Assembly (NCBI GenBank): GCA_028551475.1
Contig: CM052354.1
Span: forward strand, 1,657,391 to 1,721,390
From: Casuarina equisetifolia
Taxonomy: Eukaryota; Streptophyta; Magnoliopsida; Fagales; Casuarinaceae
Direction of reading: 5' to 3'
DNA length: 64,000 bases
Shown: positions 36,107 to 48,479 of the stretch, one piece after another
How positions within the stretch are numbered: the first letter of the stretch is position 1
Layout of the letters: each line of letters starts with the position of its first letter
Program-made: the position numbers and the translations under genes
Notes under the pieces: generated by a model
Database searches by the model: none
What the model was told of the DNA's origin: nothing
Seen by the model: the letters and a program-made list of their open reading frames with translations, nothing else

Positions 36107-37375
36107 CTTCCCACTCTTTACTTTTCCCTTGTTTTTTTTCTCTGCAAACAAACAGATTCACGTTGATGAAATAGTACAAAAATATGGAGTGTACAAGAAA
36201 TCACTTTCCTCTACTTTTTACACGAATTAAAGTTATCTTTGTGCTAAATTACTGTGTTTCCCAGGACAAAAACTTGAATGAAATCAATAAAATGTGAACA
36301 CCATTCGTTTTTTCCCCTCATTTTTCTGTTTGATTCCCAAGAAAACAAGCTGGCCCCGAACACAAAGAGTAAAGCTAAGCAAAAGAAAAGAGGCTCGGGA
36401 TCGGAGAAGACCAGGAAAGTGAGTAAGATATAGAGAGTCAATAATTGATAAAGAAGCAACCAAATATGATGATTTTTATAAGCAGCGACTGTGGTTTATG
36501 TGTGTGCTTTTGTGCACACTGCAGAATAAAGAATCAAAGCCGAAGTTTCTGACAAATCCGATTTAAAACGGTGGGAAACAATAAAATTCGGCTGCTGCTT
36601 TTTTTCTTTTGTGTAAATCACATCAATCCTCGTTCTCCGAGAATTTCAAAAGCAGTTTAGAGAGAGAAAAACAATGTACTAAGCCTCTGTCTTTTTCCCC
36701 CCCCTCTCTCTCTGTACGTGTATTCTTTGTTTGGCTGTCGAGGAATGAGAAAGCTCAGAGTGAGTGGACAAAGCGACTTCACAGACAGCCATTAAAATAG
36801 TCACTCCGCCATTACTATCCGAAAACGACTTACCGAAAGCCAACTCAACAGTTTGCTCCTTCTTGTCCCCCCTACACCCTCTGCAGAACTCTTCCTTTGC
36901 CTGCAGAAAAAACTAGTCTCATTGACATGAAGATCGAAACCACGAAAGAAAAGCAAATACCAAATCTTCAAACACTTAAAAAAAAAAAAGTGGTTCCTTT
37001 GAATATATTCGAACAGAAAAAGCAGAAATTCAAACCCTTACCCAGAGGATAACAAGGGAAGAGTTTTCCTGGGCTTGCTCTGATTTTCCTAAGCTCCAAA
37101 CACAGCACAAAAACAAAACTTGTCTGCAAAACCAATCTCCACCTTCCTTGCTGCTGAAGAAACTCAAAAAAACAGCTCAAGGAGAACACTCTGCTGTAGG
37201 AGACATGGCCAAGCTGCTAAATTTAGAAAGAAAAGCACTTGCAAGCAGGAAATGCCGGCGGGATATCGGATTGGAATCCGAAACGATGATCAAATCGGGA
37301 ATGCCTCGGAGTTTACGTGGCAAGATGAGATCCTAAAAAAGGGAAGAATTTTACAGACAAGAGAAGAGGACATTA
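36107..37375 (-). other. Leader region of BRX
   Basis: Between the TATA box at 37389-37396 and the ATG lie about 1.25 kb that must hold the 5' UTR and probably at least one leader intron. A GTTTGCAG acceptor sits about 44 bases before the ATG. No coding exon is supported. Confidence 0.5.
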
Positions 37376-37388
37376 AGTTGCCGGAGAA

Positions 37389-37396
37389 TTTATATA
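37389..37396 (-). promoter_or_regulatory. TATA box of BRX
   Basis: TATATAAA on the minus strand is preceded by a C/T-rich stretch (CCCCTCTC). It is the only strong TATA motif in the region that drives towards the gene. Confidence 0.6.
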
Positions 37397-38534
37397 GAGA
37401 GGGGACCTGACGGAGTCAGGGTCTGCCGTTAAGATAACGGAAAATGTGTGTGTCCGTTAATGGGAAACCGTTCAGCGGGGCTAGGGGTTGAACAATTGGT
37501 CTATAGAAGGGAGGACATTTGGGTCCACATGTCTAGGCCATGTATGGGGAATCGCGTGTAGGTCTACCTGAAGACGTGGCGTGTTTCTATTGGGTGTGAT
37601 GTGAAAGCAAATAAGTTAAAAAGGCTGAGTTTTTTCTTTTCTTTTTTAAGCAAATAGGAGATCGAAGATTGGATATGTTATTGTGTTAGGTAAAGAAAAT
37701 TTAAGAAAACTGCATTAAAATCGTGACCTAAATTTTGAGTGGTTAATCTTTATTCATAAAGCTATTTAGAATTATCCCCATTGTATAATGAAAATCAATG
37801 TTGTAGCTAAAAAATAGAAATAGTTTAAGATTGCAATTTTCTGTAGGTGGTAATGGAAAGATGTGGAGTTAGAGTAAAATCTAAGATTTGTTTGTGTTAA
37901 GTTAAGTAAGGGAATTGATTTTGGATTAGAATCAATATATGACTGAATGTTTGAATCTTAAGTTAAATCTTAGGCAATTATGATAGTAAGAGGTTTGTTT
38001 TAATTAAAAAGCAAGCATGATCTAGAACTTAATTTCATTATATGTATGCATGTAATACTTTAATTAAACTACTTCAGTTTGCATGTTTGCAATAAATCCA
38101 AATCTGTAAGTTTTTTTTTTTGAATTAAACTTACTTACATACTTTACAAGTTAGCTATGTGAGAATGAACTTATATATTTTAATGCAATGTGCATAAAGT
38201 GGAAGACTTAAAGCGTGAGAGTGCTACTGTGCCAACATGAACCAATACGATAGCTTAATTTTCTTATCCCTCTTACTTTCGTTAGGCAAAACATGGTCAA
38301 AAGTCTCTCTTTTTAGTGGCACTTGAACTCTTTTAGGCCTAGTAATAGGCCACTAACTACTATATTATAAACAAATCTTGTAAGGCAATGTTGTCGATAG
38401 AATGCTCTTATGCCAAGGAAAATGAAAAAGCCTTGATCAAAAAGTTATCAATCAATTATTTGGAGCAAAGTCCAAAGAACCTACACTAACAGATCTATTT
38501 GTATTGTCTGAGAAGAATGATTACATACCACTCA

Positions 38535-38640
38535 TGTCGGCAAGCACGTAACTCAATTGGTAATTGATGTTGTGTAAAACCAAAGAGATCTTAAGTTTGA
38601 TATACAACTTCATATCACACATGCAAATATGTCTATAATC
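38535..38640 (+). mobile_element. Possible degraded tRNA-headed SINE
   Basis: GTAACTCAATTGGTAATTG resembles box A and AGATCTTAAGTTTGATATAC resembles box B, at a tRNA-like distance. No clear A-tail or target duplication was found. Confidence 0.35.
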
Positions 38641-39195
38641 AACTTGTTCAAATAAGATTCTTAATATTGACATGTGTTAATGCATAAAGTGATTACTAAT
38701 TAATTCAATTAGTTATCACAATGAGCTAAACTCGAATAGTTTATAAGCAATTTTGTTTGATTCACACCCTTTTTAGACTAGGATATTGTCTCATCTAGCT
38801 TTATTTTAAAATTCCATTTGTTAGTATCATCTCTTATTGTCTTTTAGGATGGAAATTCTGTTTTATACTTTATTTCCTTGTATATTTTTTTAGGAAAGAT
38901 TAGATCCTTTGACTGAAAACCAAGCCATGTACTAGTTAGCCAATCTTGCTAAGTAAAGACAAATGGATTAAAAAAAAAGGGAAAAAAAAAAAATATGCTT
39001 AAAGGTCTCGCATGTGCAACTAGGCAAGTTAACCTAGTAGAGTATTTAAACCGAAATGAATGTGATTCTATGATTCTATCTTGATGATTTTTGAACTTTT
39101 CGGCATTGCTTTTTCAAAAAGGTCTTCACTGTCTTGGACCAGTACTAGAATCCCTTTAGCCTAAAGCCATCATACCATCCAACTCTTGTCCTTGA

Positions 39196-39198
<3 letters not shown>

Positions 39199-39242
<44 letters not shown>
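39199..39242 (+). repeat. (TC)22 microsatellite
   Basis: An uninterrupted TC run of 44 bases. Confidence 0.95.
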
Positions 39243-39245
<3 letters not shown>

Positions 39246-39505
39246 TTGAAATGCCATGCACATGACTACAATTCAAGGGGGTATCGACAAAGTGTTTACT
39301 CCATTCTTTCAGGTTGATTGCCATGCAAAGTAGAGCAACTCTTTAAAATATTCAAGGAACTCCCTTTTCAAAGACTTATCATGATACGATTCTAATGCCA
39401 CGAATGATTAGTCACCAGCTTTTGGCTTTATGTTGATGGGGCAACACGCATAACATCAGGCTCCTCAGATCGAGATGGTTAAAACTTTGTACGTGAAATC
39501 TTTGT

Positions 39506-39835
39506 ATGGCTCAATCGGATAGATGCCTTGTAGTTAATGTGGCTCAGAAACGTCTAGTCCAATCATCGCATGGCTACTTAGATCCTCTACCTTTTGACGG
39601 GAATCTCTTATTGTTTAGGCCATTATTATATGACCCGCGTCTGTTTGGCAAAATGTACTGCAATGGAAGGTACAATCCGTATGCAGAAGGGTCTTATCAG
39701 AACGCTGGATTACAATCCATATTGGAAGGTAACAAGATCTTGAAACTTCAAAATGGGTTTCCAAGAACCAAAAGCTACGGCGTTGCCATGGACGAGAAAG
39801 CTGTACGGCGACCAGAGAGCTGGTTGCGCCGGTGA
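39506..39835 (+). other. Orphan 109-codon open frame, unrecognised
   Basis: The frame starts MAQSDRCLVVNVAQ and ends ESWLRR. Its amino-acid mix is ordinary (for example GNLLLFRPLLYDPRLFGKMY), with no signal peptide, repeat or motif I can name. The surrounding 39.4-40.3 kb is less AT-rich than the flanks. It may be a fragment of a captured or lost gene, or chance. Confidence 0.25.
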
Positions 39836-42800
39836 CTAGACAGTGGAGGGGGTTGAGGAGTCTCTTGGGCAGAGAGCCTTTTTCCGTAGAGAGATGTTAC
39901 GGGCTGCTGTCGGTTGTCAGTATCGGAGGTGCTTTGGCTTTAACTTTAACCCACTACTGCCGATGTCCTTAGCTTTATTCCTGGGGCTAACCTATCTTTA
40001 AGCAAAGAATGCTTGGAGCAGAGGGACAACAAAACCAGCTCATCTTCACCGTCTTCTTTCTCTCTCTACAGTGGCCTTTTCTCTCTCTCTATGGGGCATG
40101 CCACGTTTGAGTGCATGGGGATCCAAGCTTTTGCTAAAGGGGTTCTTAGAAGATCTTCTTAAGCAAGAAAAGCATAGTCAAGGTCCAAAGCCATTCCCTC
40201 CCTCCCATTTGTTTGGTGACGAAGCAAATTCAAAAAATTATACTTTAATGGAACTTTCCTATTTCTTCATCTCTCTTTATCTATTCTCTATGTATGTGTA
40301 AAGAAGAACAATAGTGGAGAACAACCACCCTTGCGAGTCGTTTGATTACGGGACAATCATTCAAAATGATTCAGCAGTCTTTAAGACAATCATAAGGTCC
40401 AATCTTTTTTCTCTAAAATAGATTTATAAAGTGATATGTTTTATACAAAAAAAGGTAATAAATTAATATACTATTTTATGGAATACAAGCAAAATAAATT
40501 TCCCATTACAAAAATGTTGAGAATAAAAAATGTTCATACTATTTATGAGTTATTTTTTAGTTAGACTCGAACTTTTATAGTATAGCGTCATAATTAAGTT
40601 GATTTTTTCTACTTTATAATATAGTGTCATAATATAGTGTGTAAGAGAAGAAAGTTTCATATCAAATATGTGATTTATTGTGGTGAAATTAAAATAAAAT
40701 AAGTGTATTTTCAATTCTTTAATTAATTTTTAAATTAATTTTTAAATATTTTAATATAATATCAGAGTCAAGTTAAATACACTCCAAAGTCATATAATTT
40801 TAAATCTAATGTCACTTGATTTGCAAAATTATGTGTGTATAATTGAAGTCTTATATCAAATATGCAATATCTTATTGTGAAGTTTGAATGAAAAAAAATG
40901 TCTCTTTAATCATCGAAATAATTTTTAAGATGAACCTTTAGACTTTTTAATACATTGAATATTTTAAATGTAGTTAGAATATGCTTGATATTTAAGATAA
41001 CTACTATTCCACTTTGAATGAAAGCCTTACATAGGAAATATATAATTTAAGGGTAATGGTTAAATATAAAATATTTTTTTAATTTAAGAGTTAAACTTTA
41101 GACATATTTAATAAAGAAAAATTTGAAAACGCTCTAGAGGAAAGAAAAATGAAGTGGGGAAAAAAATAAAAACCAAGTGGGGGAGACAAACGGCCATTTC
41201 TATGCTTGTTGGGAGACCTAGAAAAAACAAAGAGACATGTTGGAGATTAGACCACTTTTAACGTTAGGAATGTTCGGTTTTCAAGTCTATAATAATGTTC
41301 TTTGAAAAGTGACTATAAAGCCCATCACACCGATCTTCTCTAAAGTAGATCTCTATCTCAATCCCCAAGTCTTTCCCTATTTCCGATGTGGGATTGATTC
41401 CTTTGATTATCATGTCTTTCTTTGTTTTCGTTTTTCAGATAAAAAAACTTGCATCCCTTCATGTTAAAAGAAGAGACCGAGCGGACTGTCTCTCACAATC
41501 CTGTGCTTTTGGAACTCTCCGTACACCCCTATGTATGTTTGCATGGAGCCACTGTCGCTACGTGTCTTCTGTAGCTCTCCCAGCTTACTGTTCATCATGC
41601 CGTGGAAACCTTTAGCATCTCTGAGTGATGGTCGTCTTGTTCCTAGTCCATACACCTGAACAAACAACTGTTTATGTTGCTGTTTCTGTCGTTTTAGGAG
41701 AAGATGATGTTGACTGAACAGTGTTAAACTCCACTGTCCCCTCCCTTGGTGTCCGAGAACTTTCTTTGTCTTCATTTTATCCAGCATGTTTGGAGAAAAT
41801 AATTTGAAGTGGCAAAGATTATCATAATACGGCAGAAATATCATAATAACTAAATCTTGTTGATATTGTTTGACAATAATTTAATGCAAAGACTAACTTT
41901 TGCATAGTGAAAATCAGATTAGTAACTTTGTGATAAAACTATTGATGAAAGCCATTTAAAATTTTGGGTACAAATTATCTCATCCCTTTTACCTAAAAAA
42001 GAAAACTTAGTTCAAATATGGCACCTTCTCTCTCTTGGAAAATTTTTTTTGAGGAAAATGTTTCTTCTCTCTAAGGGTAATAGGTTGTATAAAGATGATA
42101 TCATTTTTGAATTAATTTTTGAGTATAAAAGGGTTTTTTAGTGCTTGATCATTTCTGCATAATTTTTAAGAAAATGCATGTCAAAGATTCTCCTTAGGTT
42201 TATGTAGTTCATAATCAACTCTTGTACAAAATTTGATATAGTTTTTATATATATATAAAAGAAAATGGTACCTTAACACATTTTATTTTAGAAAACAAAG
42301 TTGAGTTGAAAAAGTATAATATACAAAAGTTTGATATGGTTGTTCATCATGTTTTAGCCCATAAGAACCAATAACAATTGTAAAACCTAAAACTTTGCAT
42401 TAGAAGATAAATATGATGTTTAAGTCTACAAGGAACTTCGTGAAATAATCTACATGATCCCCTAAACCTTAGTTTTTTCTGTTACCAAGATCAAGAACAT
42501 CCCATTTATTTAGCTCAATTTAGAAATGTTCAATGTTGTCATAATGCACAGATAGTTTCCCTAAATAACTAATGTTTCTACATACAATCTCAAACTCAAT
42601 TCTTACTAATGTTCTTTTTAAAAGTAAATATCTTCCACAGCACTTTAAATAACATGAAATTACTTGTAATTAGATGAAACGAACTCTTTATAATGATGAA
42701 TTAAAAAATGTAAGTTATGGAATTAAAATCATAGGCGAGGATAAATTATAATCTTTTTGACTAGGTTTTCCCTTAAATTGTTTATAAGTATGAAAATTTT

Positions 42801-43592
42801 AAAATCTCATGTATATTTTATCATTTAATGAGTTGTTACATTGATGCAAGAAGAAAAGTTGCGAGAGTTGAAAAATTCTCTTATGCTTCATTGTTTTGTA
42901 AGAGTCACAAAAAGGACTAAAATGTTGTCATTGTAATATATGACTAAATTCATCTAAATTACATGAAATCATTGGTATTTACTCTTCTTAATTTTTTAAC
43001 ACGAGATGTGTTTAAATAAAAAAAAACAAATACATACAATTAGTATACTTTATATGGTTCACCTTTTAACAAATACTCCTACCTAAGAGGTTGGGATTTG
43101 AGATACCTCAATGAATTTTTTAAAAAAATTATAACAATGAGCCATAAAAATTTAAGTCGTTAAACTATGTTGTTCCTTTCAAATAAATCCATTTCTAAGC
43201 AATGCGAAAAAAAAAATCACAAATACTCACCAAACTTTATCTTATCTCACCCAAAAAAAAATATGGACATTTCTGTGGATTTGGTTATCCCAAATCAATG
43301 TTATCTCTGAATTCCTTCTGAAAGCACAAGCTGTGGATGATTCGCCGAGTGCTTATCCTTTATGAGTTCACAAATTTTCCTTTCGGCTCAGTCATACTTT
43401 CCAGAGCCAGTAGGCCACAGCGATTTGGACGTAGGGCCAAGACTTGCCAGAAAGAAGACCCATTTACAGGGAACCCAATCCACGCCGGGTCGCTTTCCCG
43501 TTCGGAATTTTATCCAATTCCCATTTCTTTGGTTGCCATTCGTTGTTTGCGGCCTCGGCGATAACAGCCAAGACCCATGTTGTCCCGGAAGA

Positions 43593-43598
43593 TATAAA
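43593..43598 (+). promoter_or_regulatory. TATA box of the AS8-like gene
   Basis: TATAAA within GAAGATATAAAATG, preceded by a GC-richer stretch with a CCAAT-like motif (near 43515). A probable leader exon follows, ending near 43650 at a GTAATC donor. Confidence 0.5.
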
Positions 43599-45094
43599 AT
43601 GAAAACAGAGGACAGATAAGAGTGGAACGAGTGGAAGCGGAATTTGATGGTAATCTCAAAGCTTTAACTTTTGTTTCTCTTTTCGGGTATTCTGATTTAT
43701 GTTTTCTTAGTGTTCTAAAGAATTGTTCTTGGTGGTATATGCTTTGGCTGATTTCTAATATAGTAGTTGCAAATTTTTGTTCTTTTTCGATTTTTGGGAA
43801 ATTCCCTCGGTATCTGGTTCGAAGGAACAAAAGCTGGTGATGGAAAGAAAGGAGTTGGGAAAAATGTTTCTCTTTCTTTTCTCAGCTCCAGCATACTAAA
43901 TGGTTGATATAAGCACCGTGTAATGGGGTTTCTTTAAGGTTCTAACCCCAGTTGAAACGATGGAGTTTGTTCGGGAGAAGAGCTAGCATTAGTGTCTTGC
44001 AGTGGAAAGTTTCAAGCTTAAGCTGCATAATAATGTTAAAACTTGTTCTTGCAGATTAAAATTCGTTATTTGAAATGAGAATGGAATGTTTGTTAGTTTT
44101 TGGGTGGTTCATAGCAAAGTTAGTTAATGGCTTAGAAGATGGATGACTGGAATCAAACTATAGGGTCTACATTGAGCCAATTCAGCATTTTCGATTCTCG
44201 ATTGTTGGTTGTCATTGTTGATTCTTTTGAAAACCTCAATATTTGGTGATTTAGACCGCAAGTATTTATAAAAAGGTCTCGCCAGTAAAGAAGGAAGAAG
44301 GAAAGAAAGGAAGAGAAAAGTATCTTAATTACTTACTTTTATGTCTCCAACGATGGTTAGTTTATGGAACAGTCAAGGAATGCCCATTTCATATCCAATA
44401 ATCTCCAGATTCTCGAGCTAGCCCTCAAGATCCCCCGCGTGCTTATAGTTGTTCTTTATGAAAGGCATGTGCTTTGGGCTTAGCCTGTACAGTAGTAAGT
44501 TATCCTTTTGGTGATTCTCCAATTACTAAAAGGATATTTCTCCCGCAAAAACTTGCTATGCAAAACTCCAAAGGATACCATGTTGAGATTTCCGCTGTGT
44601 GACTTTACTTCCCTCCTTGATTCTCAACAGTTTTTATCTTATTGCATGGTTGAAAGTCTAAAAGTAATGCACATATATTTTTGGTGCTTCAACTAGACTT
44701 AACCTGTACAAAGGCATGAATATCCTTTTAAATAAATTTCGCTTCTTCCATTGAGGTAAGTGTGCGTGGAACTTCTGAAAGTTGCAATAGCATGTATTTT
44801 CATTTTGCTTTATAATGTGTAAGGCAGCAGAAAATTTTTTTGATCCACTTTAGTAGACCCTTTCCATTTGATTCATTGTATCTTTTAATTTAACAAATCA
44901 TTGCTTCAGGTGACTGTGTAGTAGGTGTGGAAATAATCTAGCACTAATGTCACTTTGAACGCTAAGCTGGTGGATTGTCATATTGAATGTAATTAAGGTG
45001 CGTTGTACTGGATGTCATTAGCTGGGTTGTCAAATACAAGTTAAGGTGTTTCTGAGAATTCTTGTCAATCACAACCCTTTGTTCACAGGTCTTG

Positions 45095-46069
45095 ATGATT
45101 ATAAAAGGTTTGTTCAGGAGGTATCAAAGATGGAATCCTGTGCATCCAACATCTGGAGCCTTTTGGGGCATGGGAATAGGCATTGGTTGTGGAGTTGGAT
45201 GGGGCCCTGGTTTTGGCCCTGAGGTAATTGGTTATGTTGGAGCTGGCTGTGGTGTTGGTTTCAATGTGGGCATAACTCTGGCTGGAATTGGCATTGGTCT
45301 GCCTGCAAATTACCTCTTCAAAGTCCCTTACAACGGTATATTATTCATTTAAAACTAAGCTATTTCTTATGCTGCATTTATTAAAGATATTCACACTTCA
45401 CACTTCTCTTATGCATTTGGGCCAACATACACATTATGTCTACCTGTCTTGATTCAAAGACTTATGCTTGTGTACTACCTTGTTGATCTGAATGTTGTTT
45501 GTCTGTCTAGTTAAGCACTAGTCTTGAGTGTCAAAACTTGATCGCTGCATTCTTTTCCCAGCGGTTATGGCAACAAGAAGTGGAACATTGGAGTTGGCCC
45601 GTTCCAGTGGTCTTCTCCCCATGAAAGATGTTGGAGGGGATGGCTGGAATAACATTACACCTCTTGTCTCTAGCCTACAACGAGAGGCCTCCAGAAGATT
45701 CTCTAGTTTTCAGGAAAACCATTTCTCAAGCAAAGAGGTTGACCCAATTGAGAGCAAGAGCATGGAAAATGTAGGAACTTTTGGAAGTCGCTTCTTCCAC
45801 CCTCGCAAAGGTAAGAACGCAACTTGTGTTTAGTGATCTTGAAACTTTTGGTAAATTTTCTTTATCAATATGTAATTACTGCTGCTACTTTGCGTTTAAT
45901 GCATATGGATTCTCATATCTATTTTTCCTTTGTTCCTCTCTCTCTCTCTCTCTCTCTCTCGGTTTCTTTCCTTTTTCTTTTCCCCCTCTTGGCAGTGGAG
46001 AAATGGCATCTGTCGTCCACTCCTTTCATGGTTCTTCGACCCTCATTCTTTTTTCTTGGTAGATATTAA
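45095..46069 (+). CDS. Cadmium-induced protein AS8-like small membrane protein
   Basis: Three exons, 45095-45335, 45562-45810 and 45996-46069, give 187 aa. The N-terminus MIIKGLFRRYQRWNPVHPT followed by GAFWGMGIGIGCGVGWGPGF is the hallmark of the AS8/CDI family. The glycine-rich repeats (GFGPEVIGYVGAGCGVGFNVG) form two membrane-inserting segments, residues about 22-75. The rest (about 80-187) is hydrophilic and poorly known, with SLQREASRRFSSFQ recalling family members. The function is unknown beyond transcript induction by cadmium. An acceptor (GTTCACAG) just before the ATG shows a leader intron reaching back towards 43650. The last exon follows a long TC/C-T tract and a GGCAG acceptor; its reading to GRY and stop is my choice. 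Other 3' exons are possible near 46479 and 47296. Confidence 0.78.
45938..45960 (+). repeat. TC microsatellite in the polypyrimidine tract of AS8-like intron 2
   Basis: About eleven CT units followed by further pyrimidines run almost directly into the exon 3 acceptor. Confidence 0.85.
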
Positions 46070-46734
46070 GGCCCTAAGTACCATGAAAACACAATGAAAA
46101 TTTGGTTTCATCATCTTTTTACTCACTTCAGGATCCTCCTTGAAGGTGGGTTCAAACTAAGCCTCCTTTAGCTAACATATTTTAGTAATAGTGTTTTGAA
46201 GATTTAGTAAGTGTTTTAGTCCATTGCAAGTTTGCTCTTTCTGTCGAGGACAAGAATACCTGGAAAATGCATGAGAAAGGTAGTGGAGCATCAGGAGTGT
46301 TGCGAACCATAACACTGACTTAAAGGCTCAACATAGTTATCTTCTTAGGTTAAGTAAATCCCAACTCGACAACATGTTATATCATTATAGCGCCTAAGTC
46401 CTCCATTTGATTTCTGAAGTCATAAACCAAGCTGTTTTTCTTTTTTCTTAAATTCTTTGAATTTTTGTTTTCCCTCAGTTAAGGATCATCGTACTTGCCT
46501 TAGTATCGGTGTTTCCCATGGTTGTTACTCATTACATGTAGCATATGGTCTGTACAGTCTAGCTCCAACATCCGGCTGTCTTAGAAGATCCTGTATTATC
46601 AGATTGAGTGCAATTTCTTGTTTCTTTTTCTTTCATGCTTGTGATTTCATTTCTCTCTTTTGGCTTTCACGTTCTTGCGTTTGATGATCAAAGAGATTGA
46701 AACAAAACAATAACATATGCATTGCTCACTTGCA

Positions 46735-47478
46735 GGTTCGAAAGATGATTAATGCCCTGCAAACCCCAAGCTATGTAGCTTCTCATACACTGAAGATCAA
46801 AAGCATTCTGGCCTTTTTTGTTTTGTTGCTGTCAAGGAATTCCTTTCCTGTTCTAGTTTTGGATTCTCCTTTCTAGAAGTGGTAAGGGGGTGGGAAAAAA
46901 AAGATTCGCTATCCTCCCATAGCATTACCGTGCTCTACATCTCCTTGTGGCAGCGTTAACTGTTGACAAGCTTTACTACTTCCCTTAAATTCCAAAAGAA
47001 TATAGGAAAGGACAACAGCACTATCTATTGTGTTTCTGGAGACAAAAGGATAACCAAATCATGTTCATGATCAATTTTCGAACAGAAATCAAGTAATACC
47101 ATGTTAGTAATTTTTGTGTTTAGTGGGTGATGAACTACTCATGATGATGCATAGTAGTCTTAACTTGTTTTACAAATACAAAGTTATTTTAAACTTGTAA
47201 GTTCATTTTTGACAGGGGATATTTTTTATATTAGCCTAATGAGTTTAAGCCAACAGTTTATGTGTATGCAAACACTAGCTTATTTGTTCTGCAGCGATCA
47301 CTTGCTGAAGGTGGCATGAATGGCTGGTTTTGGACAGTGGTAATGGTGGTTATGTTGATCGGTCCTTGTGCAAATGTCAAATGTGTTGCTTAAAAGCGTT
47401 ATATTATGCACAAAAGCAGAGGAACTTCCTGAGCTTGGCAACTTCTTGGTGTATGAATGTTTAAAATTGGCAACTTAA
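46735..47478 (+). repeat. 3' flank of the AS8-like gene, source copy of duplicated pieces
   Basis: The first half (about 46735-47115) recurs at 48500-49100 and at 53935-54277 plus 59878-60160. The second half (about 47123-47478) recurs almost unchanged at 49972-50326, with a short piece at about 63395-63475. Near 47296 a CTGCAG acceptor opens a frame reading RSLAEGGMNGWFWTVVMVVM and then about 12 more residues, which could be an alternative last exon of the AS8-like gene. Confidence 0.75.
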
Positions 47479-47719
47479 GTACAAATATAAATAAAAAGGA
47501 AGAGGAAATGAAATCTAATTTTTTTATTTTTTTTTACATACTTTATATACATATACTCTTTACTCATATATTCTATTTTTATAGAAAGTAAAGAGTATAT
47601 CCTCAGACACCTAGATAGATAAGTATCTATCATGAAAAATTTAATGAATATGTGTGTTGACCCATATATCTATTCATATGTAAAATGAATACTCATACAA
47701 ATAAATTACAAATTAATCA

Positions 47720-47792
47720 TGTGCCAGGAACCAGATTTGAACTGGTGACACAAGGATTTTTAGTTCTCTACTTTACTAGCTAAGCTATCTTG
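47720..47792 (-). pseudogene. trnF-GAA: Plastid-derived tRNA-Phe (GAA) pseudogene
   Basis: The length matches the 73-base plastid trnF. The T-loop GTTCAAATCTGG, the T-stem and the acceptor end CCTGGCA are kept (minus strand), but the D-arm and anticodon stem carry several changes. Confidence 0.85.
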
Positions 47793-48180
47793 ACTATTAT
47801 CGATGCGTCATCCTCATTTTAATAAATAACTTAGGTTTATGTCAATTAAAAAGACAAAAAAAAGATGTTACAAACCTAGACCCTGAAATTTCTTGTATCT
47901 TCATAAAAAAAAGAAAACTTTATAAGTTTTAGTACAGTACCGGAGATGATATATATTGTTAATCATTAATATTTGAAGTGGGGATACCTTACTCAAAGAT
48001 GTTCATTTGTAGGTTTATCATATATATCACAAATATTGTGATAATAAAAAACAATTTCCAATCGGATCCATTTGTAAAAGAGTAGAATCCGCGAAAAACA
48101 TAACGAATTTTTTTTAAACCGCTAACGAACATAAAAGTATAGATCGGATAAATAATTACGGAGTCAAAGGGCCCTTTGTT

Positions 48181-48230
48181 TGGGGATAAAGGGACTTGAA
48201 CCCTCACATTTAAAAAGTTGAAGGATTTTC
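48181..48230 (-). pseudogene. trnL-UAA: Plastid-derived trnL (UAA) 3' exon, degraded
   Basis: GGTTCAAGTCCC and TTATCCCCA (minus strand) are recognisable, but the anticodon-arm half (TTTTTAAATG) has drifted. Compare the better copy at 53622-53671. Confidence 0.75.
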
Positions 48231-48479
48231 CTCTTACTATAAATTTCATTGTTGTCGATATTGACATGTAAAATGGGACTCTATCTTTATTCTCGTCCGA
48301 TTAATTAGTTCTTCAAAAGATCTATCAGACTATGATGGAGTAAAGAATTTGATTAATAAATATTCGATTATTATCTAATCCAAAAGCTTATTTGAGAATG
48401 AATAAAACATATTATAATATAATAAGAATCCAATTTCTTCCTTAGCAATGTAGATTTCATTGGCCACATCTTAATGATA

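Larger units (their letters stand above)
37420..43330. other. Intergenic region between the divergent BRX and AS8-like genes
   Basis: Mostly AT-rich. It holds a possible SINE relic near 38540, a long TC microsatellite at 39199-39242, a less AT-rich block with an orphan frame at 39506-39835, degenerate dispersed repeats near 40560-41110, and a small GC-richer stretch near 41450-41770 without a recognisable protein. Confidence 0.5.
47640..48345 (-). other. Nuclear plastid DNA insert (NUPT), trnF to trnL intron, copy 1
   Basis: The sequence follows the plastid order trnF-GAA, intergenic spacer, trnL-UAA 3' exon and trnL intron, all antisense. The trnF part is 47720-47792. The spacer has the TAAGTTTTAGTACAGTACCG block. 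The trnL 3' exon starts at 48181 (TGGGGATAAAGGGACTTGAA) and the intron part contains GGGACTCTATCTTTATTCTC. Mutations in both tRNA parts show that this is not a working plastid gene. The outer borders are approximate. Confidence 0.9.

Noticed and set aside
37120-37410. 96-codon frame antisense to the BRX leader
   Set aside because: Overlaps the BRX promoter and leader, with no homology that I can recognise.
41200-41400. Possible solo LTR, from a CCGATGTGGGATT motif
   Set aside because: The motif is common in plant LTR ends, but I found no matching opposite end or target duplication.
43337-43619. Frames of 75-85 codons before the AS8-like gene
   Set aside because: They lie upstream of the TATA box in the promoter and show no domain.
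47720-47792. Functional tRNA-Phe gene
   Set aside because: It is embedded in a plastid-derived block and carries several changes in the D and anticodon arms.
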